A DNA stretch of 64,000 nucleotides from Roseomonas sp. GTDB lineage: Bacteria > Pseudomonadota > Alphaproteobacteria > Acetobacterales > Acetobacteraceae. The DNA lies in NCBI GenBank assembly GCA_020249775.1, contig JADCFA010000030.1, forward strand, positions 1 through 64,000. Reading direction: 5' to 3'. Position 1 is the stretch's first letter, and the number at the start of each line of letters is the position of its first letter. A program made the translations under genes and the position numbers. The notes under the pieces are model-generated. The model made no database searches, was not told the DNA's origin, and worked only from the letters and a program-made list of their open reading frames with translations. Of this stretch, positions 35,088 to 43,605 are shown piece after piece.

Positions 35088-35199
35088 GGCGCTGGGGCAA
35101 TTCCCTGCGCCTGAGGGACCATTCGCGCTGTAGCGGGGGGCGAGCCAAGCAAGAATGAGCGTTACTTCATTACTATGATTGGGAAGTTCCAATCATGAT
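35088..35199 (-). repeat. small-gene leader repeat, copy B, with perfect 8-bp dyad
   Basis: This second copy of the leader found at 34719-34828 ends in ATGATTGG (35175-35182) and CCAATCAT (35189-35196). These form a perfect inverted repeat with a 6-base spacer that overlaps the stop codon of the upstream methyltransferase gene. The dyad is a good operator candidate for a phage regulator. Confidence 0.7.
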
Positions 35200-36440
35200 C
35201 TATGTGGCGCGCGTGTTGCAGTGACATCGGCAAAGGTTCGGTCCTCGCCATCCAGCACCGCCGCTTGCCCTGTTTCCTCCTGCCAGCGCTGCACAATCAC
35301 ATCGCAATAAGCCGGATCAATCTCCAGCAGCACAGCGCGCCGCCCGGTCCGCTCCGCAGCGATCATCGTCGTGCCCGATCCGCCAAAGCAATCTAGCACC
35401 GTATCGCGCGGCTTGCTGCTGTTGCGGATGGCACGCTCGACCAGTGCCACCGGCTTCATTGTCGGGTGCAGATCATTTCTGGCCGGCTTGTCAAAATGCC
35501 AGACATTCCCCTGGTCGCGCGCGCCGCACCAGTAATGCTGCGCGCCGGCCTTCCAGCCATAGAGCATCGCTTCGAATTGCTGATGGTAGTCTGCGCGTCC
35601 CAGCGCAAAGGTGTTCTTGGCCCAGATGATCGTGCTGGACCATTTGCCGCCCGCTTCCTGCCAGGCGCGATGCAGCGTCGGCCATTCGGAAGACGACATG
35701 CAAACATAGCTGGCGCCCTTGGTGACCGAGAGAAGGTTCGTGAGCGCAGGTTGAAGGAAATCCAGAAACCCCTTGCCCAGCGCGTCATTGGCGATGGTCA
35801 TCTTAGCCGCCGTGCCACCCTCGTAAGCAACATTATAGGGTGGATCTAGAAAGGCCATGTCCGCGAGATGCCCATCGCCAAGGGCGCGCTGCACATCGGC
35901 AAGCTTAGTCGCATCACCGCAGAGCAGCCGATGCTCTCCACAGCGCCAGAGATCACCTTCACGCGTGACGGGATTGACTGGCAGTGGCGGGGCTTCGTCG
36001 GCATCCTCACTATCAATGCCGGCATCCGCAGCCGCCAGCAGCCGGTCCAATTCCATGCCTGAGAAGCCAAGCACGTCCAAATCTACCGCTGCCTCGTCAC
36101 GGATGCGCGCGATCTCCGTCGCCAGCAGCGCCTCATCCCAGCCGGAATTGAGCGCGATCTGATTATCCGCGAGCCGCAGCGCGCGCGCCTGCGGTTCGGT
36201 GAGATGTGCGAGCCGAATAGCGGGAACACTCGCCATGCCAAGCTGCTTGGCCGCCATGACGCGGCCATGGCCCGCGACCAGCACGCCCGCGCCATCCACC
36301 AGGACAGGATTCACAAAGCCGAATTCGGCAATCGAGGCAGCGATCTGCGCCACCTGCGCCGGCGAATGCGTGCGCGCATTCTCGGCATAGGGCAGCAGCG
36401 CCGTAACGGGCAGCGAGACAACGGCAAGCTCAGGCTGCAT
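35193..36440 (-). CDS. ParB-domain DNA methyltransferase (DPPY type)
   Basis: The 415-residue fusion has an N-terminal ParB-like nuclease/NTPase domain (HSPAQVAQIAASIAEFGFVN, GHGRVMAAKQLGM, ALRLADNQIALNSGWDEALL). A beta-class N6-adenine or N4-cytosine methyltransferase follows (FLDPPYNVAYEG, then LDCFGGSGTTMIAAE). Such phage enzymes modify host-like sites to evade restriction. The ParB domain may locate substrate or add nicking activity. Confidence 0.88.
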   Translation of the reverse strand: MQPELAVVSLPVTALLPYAENARTHSPAQVAQIAASIAEFGFVNPVLVDGAGVLVAGHGRVMAAKQLGMASVPAIRLAHLTEPQARALRLADNQIALNSGWDEALLATEIARIRDEAAVDLDVLGFSGMELDRLLAAADAGIDSEDADEAPPLPVNPVTREGDLWRCGEHRLLCGDATKLADVQRALGDGHLADMAFLDPPYNVAYEGGTAAKMTIANDALGKGFLDFLQPALTNLLSVTKGASYVCMSSSEWPTLHRAWQEAGGKWSSTIIWAKNTFALGRADYHQQFEAMLYGWKAGAQHYWCGARDQGNVWHFDKPARNDLHPTMKPVALVERAIRNSSKPRDTVLDCFGGSGTTMIAAERTGRRAVLLEIDPAYCDVIVQRWQEETGQAAVLDGEDRTFADVTATRAPHRS

Positions 36441-36679
36441 CTTTTGCCTCCGCGATTTAAGGGCGAGTCAAAGAACGTCGTATTCAGAGGAGCGATGCCT
36501 ATGGCCGGTACGCAAATTGGTTTTGAGCCTGACGGCTCGCGCCCGCAGACTTGAAATGCTGAGAGACCATCGCGCTTGCCAAGCGAAGGGAGATGGTGTT
36601 CTGAGTTCCGATCAATTCACGGTTCCCTGCTGAAGCCGCTTGCTGTCGGTTCCAGCCACCGGGTCGGGAGGACGAGGCG
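36441..36679. other. intergenic segment with fourth leader-core copy
   Basis: Between the methyltransferase and the plus-strand GST gene lies GAGACCATCGCGCTTGCCAA (36563 onward). This is a shortened relative of the ACCATTCGCGCTGT...GAGCCAAGC leader core, but without the ATGAT dyad. A 19-codon plus-strand frame at 36495-36554 with a GAGGAG upstream is also present; it is too short to call. Confidence 0.4.
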
Positions 36680-37324
36680 ATGCTGACTGTTTGGGGACGG
36701 AAGACTTCATCGAATGTCCAGGCCCTCATGTGGTGTATAGGCGAGCTTGGTCTTCCCTATGAGCGGTTCGACTTTGGTCATCGCTATGGCGGCACTGATA
36801 CTCCGGCTTTTCTTGCGATGAACCCGAATGGCACCGTTCCCGTCCTCCGTGATGGGATGGGAGAGCCTATCTGGGAAACCGGCGCGATCCTTCGCTATCT
36901 GGCCGCCCGCTACGGGTCAGCGCCGTTCTGGCCCGGCGATGGCGTTGCGCGCGCCAAAATCGATCAATGGGCTGAGTGGGCCAAGATCAACATTACGCTC
37001 GGCTTCACTGCTCCGATCTTCTGGAAAGTGGTACGGACGGCACCGACCGATCAGGATCCAGTCGCGATCAGCCAGGCCGTCGCAAAGTTCGACAAGTTGC
37101 TCGATATCGCTGAATCGCAACTTTCGCACGCGGCCTTCCTTGCCGGGGAAGACTTAACGCTGGCCGACATTCAGTTTGGGCATGTGTTGTTCCGCTACTT
37201 TGATATTCCCATTACCCGGCAGCATCGGCCGATGCTGCGCCGCTACTACGATGCGCTCACAACGCGGCCGGCATTCCGCGAGCACGTGATGGTCTCCTAT
37301 GAAGAACTGAGGGTGTTGGATTGA
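36680..37324 (+). CDS. glutathione S-transferase family protein (prophage cargo)
   Basis: The 214-residue protein has a thioredoxin-like N-terminal domain (LTVWGRKTSSNVQALMWCIG, NPNGTVPVLRDG, IWETGAILRYLAARYG) and a helical C-terminal domain (LAGEDLTLADIQFGHVLFRY). A typical GST Ser/Cys position is occupied by SSN. GGAGGAC precedes the ATG. It lies on the opposite strand, between two phage methyltransferases, so it looks like a host-derived moron that may aid stress resistance of the lysogen. Confidence 0.87.
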   Translation: MLTVWGRKTSSNVQALMWCIGELGLPYERFDFGHRYGGTDTPAFLAMNPNGTVPVLRDGMGEPIWETGAILRYLAARYGSAPFWPGDGVARAKIDQWAEWAKINITLGFTAPIFWKVVRTAPTDQDPVAISQAVAKFDKLLDIAESQLSHAAFLAGEDLTLADIQFGHVLFRYFDIPITRQHRPMLRRYYDALTTRPAFREHVMVSYEELRVLD

Positions 37325-37445
37325 CGCCGGCCCCCCGACCCATCGCAGTCGCAGCGCGTCGCAACGATCCGTCACTAGGGTGGCCATAGCCCTCATCACG
37401 TCGCCTGATCGAACAAATTAGCGGCCCACGAAATGCGTCTCTAGC

Positions 37446-38891
37446 CTAGGATGGCGGCGCCGCCCGCGCTGCCGCGATGGCATCGTAATCGCGGCTATCG
37501 TCCGCCAGCGTCACCGGCTGATCCGGATAGAGCATCCGCCAGCGTGCAATCGCCAAATCCACATAGGCCGGCGCCAATTCAATGCCGCGCACAATGCGGC
37601 CCGTGCGTTCGCCGGCAATGAGTGTCGTGCCGCTGCCGGCGAAGGGTTCAAACACCACCTCGCCAGCCTCAGTGTAGGCGCGCATCAGGAAGTCCGGCAG
37701 CGCGACGGGGAACACCGCCGGATGTTCCGTCTCAATCCCGCGCCCCTTGTGGCGCGTGATACGCAGCACCGCGTCGGGAATGCGCATGTCCTGCACGGGC
37801 TGGCCGATATGCGTATACGCCTTCACCTCGCCATCGGCGGCACGCAGCCCGCTGCCCTTATTCGGCGTGCCTGCCCATTTGCAGGGGATGATCTTGTTCG
37901 CCTGCCGCGCGCTGCGATTGAAGTGAAACACCAACTCGAAAGCCGGCGCCAAACGACCATTCCAGTCACCCGGCAATCCTGGCCCCTGGTCCCAGGTGTA
38001 AAGCCCAAAGCGACGCCAGCCCCGCGCGCGCATCCATTCCAGCCAGCCTTCCCAATAGGGCTGCCATTCATTTTCGCGATGGATCAGGCCGAGATTGACC
38101 AGCGCCTGGCCGTCCGGCCGCAGCGCAGCGTCCAGATGCTGGAACACGCCCTGCATCAGCGCATCCCAATCCGTCACACCGCCGGTCGTGTAGGCCCGCT
38201 GGTTTCCGTAAGGTGGCGAGGTGAACAGCATCGCGGCACGATCGCTTTCCATCACGCGCGCCACCGTCGCCGCGTCGGTGCTATCCCCACACAACAACCG
38301 ATGCGCGCCCAGCAGCCATAAATCACCGGGGCGTGAGACCGCCTGGCGCGGTGCCTCGGGCTCTGCATCGGCAGGATCGTCTGCATCCTCGCTAATCGCC
38401 GGCGCGGCGGGGTTCTCGGCGGTGTCCGCGGGCAGGGCTTCGGGCGCATCGCCGTCGGACACGGCATCTCCAGCCGCCGCGAGGATGCCCGCAAGTTCAT
38501 CCGCCGAGAAACCGAGCGCGGCGAGGTCAATTTCCGCCGCCTGGACGCTCGCCAAAGCATCTCGCAGCAGCGCCTGGTCCCATGTTGCGTTCTCTGCGAT
38601 GCGATTATCGGCAAGCCGCAGCGCTTCCTTTTGCGCGGGTGCGAGGTGCTTCAGCACAATCACCGGAACCTTGGCGATGCCGAGCGCTTCTGCCGCCGCC
38701 AGACGGCCATGACCGGCGATCAGCACGCCATCCTCGTCGATCAGCAGCGGGTTGGTGAAGCCGAAGGCCTGCATGCTGGCCATGATCTGCGCGAGCTGCG
38801 CCGCGTCATGCACGCGCGCATTGCCGGCATGCGGGCGCAGCGAGGCGATCGCGCGGAGTTGGATCCGCTCGGCCATCCAGGGAAGCGTCAT
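37446..38891 (-). CDS. second ParB-domain DNA methyltransferase (TSPPY type)
   Basis: The product is 481 residues from the ATG at 38891; a longer frame to 38942 starts inside the 11-bp repeats. The ParB-like domain (AQLAQIMASMQAFGFTNPLL, GHGRLAAAEALGI) is followed by an acidic linker (about residues 160-190). A methyltransferase domain follows with LFTSPPYGNQRAY and VFEPFAGSGTTLIAGE. The TSPPY motif suggests N4-cytosine methylation, so the two phage enzymes probably differ in target base. Confidence 0.87.
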   Translation of the reverse strand: MTLPWMAERIQLRAIASLRPHAGNARVHDAAQLAQIMASMQAFGFTNPLLIDEDGVLIAGHGRLAAAEALGIAKVPVIVLKHLAPAQKEALRLADNRIAENATWDQALLRDALASVQAAEIDLAALGFSADELAGILAAAGDAVSDGDAPEALPADTAENPAAPAISEDADDPADAEPEAPRQAVSRPGDLWLLGAHRLLCGDSTDAATVARVMESDRAAMLFTSPPYGNQRAYTTGGVTDWDALMQGVFQHLDAALRPDGQALVNLGLIHRENEWQPYWEGWLEWMRARGWRRFGLYTWDQGPGLPGDWNGRLAPAFELVFHFNRSARQANKIIPCKWAGTPNKGSGLRAADGEVKAYTHIGQPVQDMRIPDAVLRITRHKGRGIETEHPAVFPVALPDFLMRAYTEAGEVVFEPFAGSGTTLIAGERTGRIVRGIELAPAYVDLAIARWRMLYPDQPVTLADDSRDYDAIAAARAAPPS

Positions 38892-39259
38892 GGGGGATAT
38901 CCGGGAAGGGTTGGGCGATGCTGAGGGCACGGATAGGTGCAAACCAGGTGCAAACCTGGGGAGCCGAGGTTTGCAGCTAAGCTATTGAAAGGGCGGGGCT
39001 ATGGTGCAAACTGCAACCCATATTTTCGGCCTGGCGCTAGCGATGTCGAGCGCGAATGCCCCCCGCATACAAAATGCGCAGGAAGGAACCATGAGCTCAA
39101 AAGCCACAGTGGCTGATCATCTGCTAATTGGCTGACGAGCCACTAAGCTCGACGCGCCTTCTCGACGTGTCACCGTCATAGCAAACTCGATTTGCGCGCC
39201 GCAATGGGGAGAATTGTAACAGAGCATCAGCATGACAATTCACCCCATTGCGTAGCACT
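38892..39259. repeat. intergenic segment with AGGTGCAAACC repeats
   Basis: Two perfect tandem copies of AGGTGCAAACC (38935-38945, 38946-38956) are followed by an inverted GGTTTGC (38968-38974) and another GGTGCAAAC (39003-39011). These lie upstream of the methyltransferase start on the minus strand, so they are candidate operators. The rest of the segment (39012-39259) shows no gene or strong structure. Confidence 0.6.
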
Positions 39260-39814
39260 TCAGGCCACGCGTGAGCTTGGCTGCAAGCCGAAGTGACTCG
39301 CCAAGATTGCAAGCGCAGCAATGAGAATTCCGCCTGCGAAAGGCTGTGACACGGGCCTGCCACTCCAACCGCTACGCCCCGACCATTCGCGCACCGACAT
39401 CTCAAGCCCCACAACAAACCAGATGCAGGAGCCTGGCGGGCTATCGTCTCCACCAAGCGCATCCATGGCAGCAAACACACGACGACGCGCGTCAAGCTGA
39501 CGGTTGGAGAGCCGATCAGCAGTTGATCCTGGCAGACGGATGAGTTGTGAGGTTGACATGCCATCCAGTGCAGCACTGCGAAATAGCGTGCGGAAAATGC
39601 AGCCTGCCTCGTGCATCTCTGGCGTGACGGTTCCGTTGGACAGCATCATGCCGAGTGTATCCACGGCGCGGCGGTGCCGGACCGGAGTGCCCGTCTCGGG
39701 ATCTGCGTCGCGGATTGGTGCGCTGACATCGCCATGCTGCAGGCGCCATTTCGATGGCGCTGACAAATCCTCACGCGGCTTGGTGGGACGTTTGTCCTTG
39801 CGCTTAGCGGCCAT
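39260..39814 (-). CDS. phage regulatory-type protein, 184 aa (DUF6456-like, tentative)
   Basis: The start ATG at 39814 (MAAKRKDKRPTKPREDLSAP) has GGAGGA 7 bp upstream. After a basic N-terminus the protein has VRHRRAVDTLGMMLSNGTVT and PEMHEAGCIFRTLFRSAALD, a pattern of the DUF6456-like domain of alphaproteobacterial transcription regulators. The C-terminus ends in a hydrophobic segment (GGILIAALAILASHFGL). A role in phage regulation is inferred from similarity only. Confidence 0.6.
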   Translation of the reverse strand: MAAKRKDKRPTKPREDLSAPSKWRLQHGDVSAPIRDADPETGTPVRHRRAVDTLGMMLSNGTVTPEMHEAGCIFRTLFRSAALDGMSTSQLIRLPGSTADRLSNRQLDARRRVFAAMDALGGDDSPPGSCIWFVVGLEMSVREWSGRSGWSGRPVSQPFAGGILIAALAILASHFGLQPSSRVA

Positions 39815-40031
39815 GATTATTTCCTCCATTGCGCCGCCCCCAGCGGCGATTGGCTTCGTTGGTGATGGCTTGGCGCAGCCATGGATCGGTGATGTCATCC
39901 ACCACAATGCTAGCCACGCCATGCTGGTGCCACGCGGCCGCGCGCATGGCGTTCAATTCGGTATCGTTGGTTGTGCTGCGAAGGCGCGTGAGCGGGCTCT
40001 GCGCGAGCATCGGGGCGCCGTGCAGGGTCAT
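39804..40031 (-). CDS. small phage protein, 75 aa
   Basis: It starts at the ATG at 40031 with GGAGGCC upstream, overlapping the stop of the resolvase gene (ATGA). It ends inside the next gene's start by a short overlap. The product (LAQSPLTRLRSTTNDTELNA, VVDDITDPWLRQAITNEANR) has no recognised family. Tight coupling supports that it is real. Confidence 0.55.
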   Translation of the reverse strand: MTLHGAPMLAQSPLTRLRSTTNDTELNAMRAAAWHQHGVASIVVDDITDPWLRQAITNEANRRWGRRNGGNNHGR

Positions 40032-40579
40032 GCCCGGCCTCCATCTGCGTCCGTCGCCCAAAGCAGCAGGGCCAGTGCATCGGCCTCGTTGTCATCCGCT
40101 GGCGCGAAGCCACGGGCTCGCATGGCAGCGACCATGGCCGCCTTGTCGGCGTTGCCCTTGCCGGTCGCGTAGCGCTTGATCGTGCCGACCGGGACGCCCT
40201 CATAGGCGATGGATTTCTGCTCGCACCAGGCTGACAGAATGGCGAGCCATCCGCCGTAGGCGTGTGAGGCATCGGTGCCGGCATGTCGGCGCACCTGCTC
40301 ATAGACGATCATATCGAGACCGCCGGCGAGATCAGTCACTTCGTCCAGCCAGCGCCGAAAGCGGAGAAACCGCATGCCGCCACCTTCGAAGCGGCTTGGC
40401 TTGAAGGTCACGGTGCCGGAAACCGTGCCGCCCGTGTTCAGGCGCAGTGCCCAGCCGGTCGTGGTGCCGAGGTCGAGCGCGAGTACGGCCCGTCGCGGTG
40501 CGGTGCCGACATCGCAATCGGAAATGATGGGCGGCCTGCTTGCCAGCGCCGCGGACATGGGGAGAGTCGAGAGAGCCAT
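40028..40579 (-). CDS. RuvC-like Holliday junction resolvase
   Basis: The start ATG at 40579 has AGGAGACAATC upstream. The 183-residue product has the RuvC/RNase H fold pattern: LALDLGTTTGWALR (first Asp), IVYEQVRRHAGTDASHAYGG (Glu), and C-terminal ADDNEADALALLLWA (Asp pair). Phage RuvC-like proteins resolve branched DNA before packaging. It sits in the replication/recombination operon. Confidence 0.85.
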   Translation of the reverse strand: MALSTLPMSAALASRPPIISDCDVGTAPRRAVLALDLGTTTGWALRLNTGGTVSGTVTFKPSRFEGGGMRFLRFRRWLDEVTDLAGGLDMIVYEQVRRHAGTDASHAYGGWLAILSAWCEQKSIAYEGVPVGTIKRYATGKGNADKAAMVAAMRARGFAPADDNEADALALLLWATDADGGRA

Positions 40580-40707
40580 GATTGTCTCCTGATGGGGATG
40601 GTGATGGTGAGGGCGGCGGCGGTGGGGTTCTTGGCGGAGCACACCGTCGCTGCCCGGCTTGGGGGATGGGACCGCGCGTGGCGGCCCAGTGCTGTTCGGG
40701 CGGCGCG

Positions 40708-43605
40708 TCACGGCACGCCCTCCAGCCAATGGGGGAGTTGGGGGGAGTCGGGGGGAGTTGGCTTTACACTCCCCCATTCCGAAGTGTCTGAATGTATTGG
40801 GCTTTGGGGGAGTGGGGGGAGTGGGGGATGTTTTTCCGTATTCCCCTTATCATGTGCGTGTGCGCGCGCGTGTGTGGGGTATAAAAAACATCCCCCACTC
40901 CCCCCACTCCCCCCAAGCGGTTTGTTTTCAATGACATAGGATATGGGGGAGTTGGAACACGACTCCCCCCACTCCCCCCTCACTCCCCCCTTTTCGGGAA
41001 CCTCGGCGGCGGGTTCGAGCTTCCAGCGCTGCGAATTGTGCACATGACCGGCGGCACGTACGTGAACAAGGCGCTCGCTGGTGCGGAAGGCACGATCGCG
41101 CAGCTTCCGGAAAGCCTTCCCGAGCGTGATGCTGAGCGCATGGTCGGTCTTGGCCGAAACCGGTAAACCGACCTGGGCGGACTGAGCGTGGCCAATCAAA
41201 TCGCTGACGCTCACCTCGGCGCTGCCGAAGCGGTCCCACCAAAGCTGGATAAAGGCGCGCCAGCTGCCGCCCTCGCTATCCGAGGCCTCCATCACCTCAT
41301 CCAGGTTGCCCAGAAAGCCAGGCACGCCCGCCACGTGAAGAATGCCGCCCAGGGTCTGGCTCCATGTCTCGAAGCTGCCCAGGCTGCGTGCGGCGGGCGG
41401 CCTGCCGGCGCTGGCCCAGGCTTGGCAGAGGGTCAGGCAAGCCGCCACAAGCCGTGCGCGATTGGCGCGCACCCAGATCATCAGGTCAGGGTGGCGAAAG
41501 CCCTCACGCCGCCAGGGTTGGTCGCTGCGGGCATCCAGCCGAATGCGCACCAGGCGGCGGGCGATTTCATGCGAGACAGCGGGGTTATTGCCGGTAGCGA
41601 CCCAGGTGCAGCGCACGGGCAGCCGGATGATGTCCGAGACACCGAGGATACGGTCCTCCCAGGCTGGTGCGGTCAATGCGGCGGCCAGGGCTGCGCTATC
41701 GAGTTCCTGGCGCAGGTTATCGATCAGCAGCAATACCGGCAGTTGCCGGAGTTTCGCCGTGAGCCGCTTCCGCCATTCATCATCGTCGCGCCCCTCGGTC
41801 ATGACGGAGGCGCTGGAACCCGTCAGCACCGTCGCAATGGCATCAACCATCAGCGTGGCACCGGTGCCGGGCGTCGGTTTTTCGATCATATGCAGTGGCG
41901 TCGGCCCTTCGATCATGGGGCGCACAAAGCCAAGCAGCAGCAGGCAGAGCGCATGCGCGCGTTCCGCCTCTCCGGTGAAAGGAAAATCGCCAAGCAATTC
42001 ATCCAGCAATAGGCTGCGCGCTGCGGCGATTTCCTCGGCAGATGGTTTGGCCGGGATGGGTGGCAGCGAAAACCCTGGCGGCGGGTGGTAGAGCAGCCGC
42101 GCATCCGGATGATAGCCGGGCTCGGTCAGCAAGGAGCCGTTGCGGCCGAATACCGGTGCGGTGACGATACCAGCAAGAACGGGCAAGGCAGGATCGGGCG
42201 TTGCCAGCAGCGATTTGATCACGTTGGACGGCGGCGGTGTCGCGGTTGTTTGTTCCTTGCCAGTAGGTCTCCGCCAGTCAGCAAGATTGGCCAGCATGTG
42301 GCGCATGCGTTCAATGTCGATTGTCGCGGCAGCAGGGCGTCCTTCATCATCGGGCACAACCCAAGTCGGTTGACCGCCAAGGCGGAAAATCCAAGGTGAC
42401 CGGTTGGAGGCAATGAGCAGCGACCAGGCGCGACGCGTTGAATGGCGCAGATTGCCTTCAATGGAACTCAAGCTCGGCAGAGGGTGTGAAGGCTCAACAA
42501 AGCCGATTGGCAAATGCCGACCTGTCTCTGCTGCTTGGGTGGTGGCCTCAGCGTTGGCGTTGTCCTGACCGCTGATTGCATTCTCGATCAGCTTGACGAT
42601 GGTTGGGCCACCTTCACGCTGCAGCATGTCGTTGAAATCCGTGCCGGGTGTTATCGGCATGGCAATGCGCACCTCGCGCCCTTCAAGCCGCAGCTTGGCT
42701 GCGGTGGCTTCCGCGGCACGCAGCCCAGCGCCGGAGGGATCGTGATCGGCGAGGATGACGATGCGCCGTGCCTCGGGCGGCAGCTGCGCCTGTTCCATGC
42801 CGCTGGTGGAAAGTGCTGCCCAGACTGGCAAGGTAGGGCAGGCGCGCATGACGGCAAGGCCGGTTTCGATACCTTCGCATAGGCCAAGCAAGCCTTGTGC
42901 AGTGATCGCGCCAAGCCGCACTGTGCCGCCGGCAGTTTTGCCGATCATCATGCGCGGCTTTGCGATGGCCGCCTTGCTGACCTTGTCCTGAGCCTCCGCA
43001 AGATAGGTCCGGTGCAGTGCCACCACTTCACCGGCCATGTTGCGAATGAGCCCGACCATCGCGGGATAGCCGGTGCGGGTTTCGTAATGCGTCAGGTCAG
43101 GGTGAAACAGCAGATCCGCATCGGGCGGGATGATCAGGCCGCGCCCTTCAAGGTAGCGTTGCGCTGCCGTGCCCTGGATGGCTGCGGCATTGTCGCGAAT
43201 AAAGGCGATATCCAGCGATGCATCGCGCTCCGGCTTTGGCGCTGCTGGCGGTTCCTGCCGCTTGGGGCCTTCGCCCTGCCAGCCGGTGATGCCAGCCGCA
43301 TGGGCGAATAGCGCACGATCGGCAAGGCCGGTCCCTTGCGCCAAGGTGGCAAGCGGCCCACCGCCCTGACCACCGTCGAAATCATGCCAATCGCCGGCAT
43401 GATCACCGCGCAGCATGATGACGCAGGAGCCTGATTTGCGTGGCGGCTCACCTTGGATATTGGCCAGCCGCCATTCATCACCCTGGCGGCGGCCCTTTGG
43501 AAACAGCGCCGGCACCCAGCGCTCAGCGCTGCCGCGCAAGCGGCGCACGATCTCATCGAGATCGTAGCGGATGGGCGCCGGATCGATCTGGTTCAGGTCA
43601 ATCAA
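40708..43605 (-). CDS. toprim-domain primase/helicase fusion protein
   Basis: The 965-residue protein has an N-terminal domain of phage primase type (residues 1-130) and a toprim domain (about 225-340: GLCEGIETGLAVM, IVILADHDPSGAG, PGTDFNDML). The C-terminal part resembles a superfamily 3-like or virE-type ATPase, with VLLLIDNLRQELDSAALAAA. The last about 90 residues are low complexity (GGSGGSGG, PPLPPLPQ), encoded by the GGGGGAGT tract array, so the true functional end lies earlier. It overlaps the helicase gene by 8 bp. Confidence 0.85.
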   Translation of the reverse strand: MIDLNQIDPAPIRYDLDEIVRRLRGSAERWVPALFPKGRRQGDEWRLANIQGEPPRKSGSCVIMLRGDHAGDWHDFDGGQGGGPLATLAQGTGLADRALFAHAAGITGWQGEGPKRQEPPAAPKPERDASLDIAFIRDNAAAIQGTAAQRYLEGRGLIIPPDADLLFHPDLTHYETRTGYPAMVGLIRNMAGEVVALHRTYLAEAQDKVSKAAIAKPRMMIGKTAGGTVRLGAITAQGLLGLCEGIETGLAVMRACPTLPVWAALSTSGMEQAQLPPEARRIVILADHDPSGAGLRAAEATAAKLRLEGREVRIAMPITPGTDFNDMLQREGGPTIVKLIENAISGQDNANAEATTQAAETGRHLPIGFVEPSHPLPSLSSIEGNLRHSTRRAWSLLIASNRSPWIFRLGGQPTWVVPDDEGRPAAATIDIERMRHMLANLADWRRPTGKEQTTATPPPSNVIKSLLATPDPALPVLAGIVTAPVFGRNGSLLTEPGYHPDARLLYHPPPGFSLPPIPAKPSAEEIAAARSLLLDELLGDFPFTGEAERAHALCLLLLGFVRPMIEGPTPLHMIEKPTPGTGATLMVDAIATVLTGSSASVMTEGRDDDEWRKRLTAKLRQLPVLLLIDNLRQELDSAALAAALTAPAWEDRILGVSDIIRLPVRCTWVATGNNPAVSHEIARRLVRIRLDARSDQPWRREGFRHPDLMIWVRANRARLVAACLTLCQAWASAGRPPAARSLGSFETWSQTLGGILHVAGVPGFLGNLDEVMEASDSEGGSWRAFIQLWWDRFGSAEVSVSDLIGHAQSAQVGLPVSAKTDHALSITLGKAFRKLRDRAFRTSERLVHVRAAGHVHNSQRWKLEPAAEVPEKGGVRGEWGESCSNSPISYVIENKPLGGSGGSGGCFLYPTHARAHAHDKGNTEKHPPLPPLPQSPIHSDTSEWGSVKPTPPDSPQLPHWLEGVP
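40731..40990. repeat. GGGGGAGT tract array with giant hairpin and alternating purine-pyrimidine loop
   Basis: More than ten copies of GGGGGAGT or its complement ACTCCCCC lie in this 260-bp stretch. Three tandem copies (40731-40760) are followed by inverted pairs. The largest inverted repeat has arms at about 40802-40835 and 40883-40916, 34 bp with one mismatch. Its loop contains a 26-base alternating pyrimidine-purine run at 40851-40876, a Z-DNA-prone sequence. G-tracts also allow quadruplexes. The array overlaps the 3' end of the primase/helicase gene. Confidence 0.85.

Noticed and set aside
36495-36554. 19-codon frame with a GAGGAG upstream
   Set aside because: Too short, with no conserved partner visible; possibly chance.
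39124-39576. Minus-strand frame near the AGGTGCAAACC repeats
   Set aside because: Cys/Trp-rich shadow of the better 39260-39814 frame, without a ribosome site.
40731-40990. CRISPR-like reading of the GGGGGAGT repeats
   Set aside because: The copies are short, lie in both orientations and have no regular spacers; no cas genes are near. The Cas4-like nuclease belongs to the phage recombination operon.
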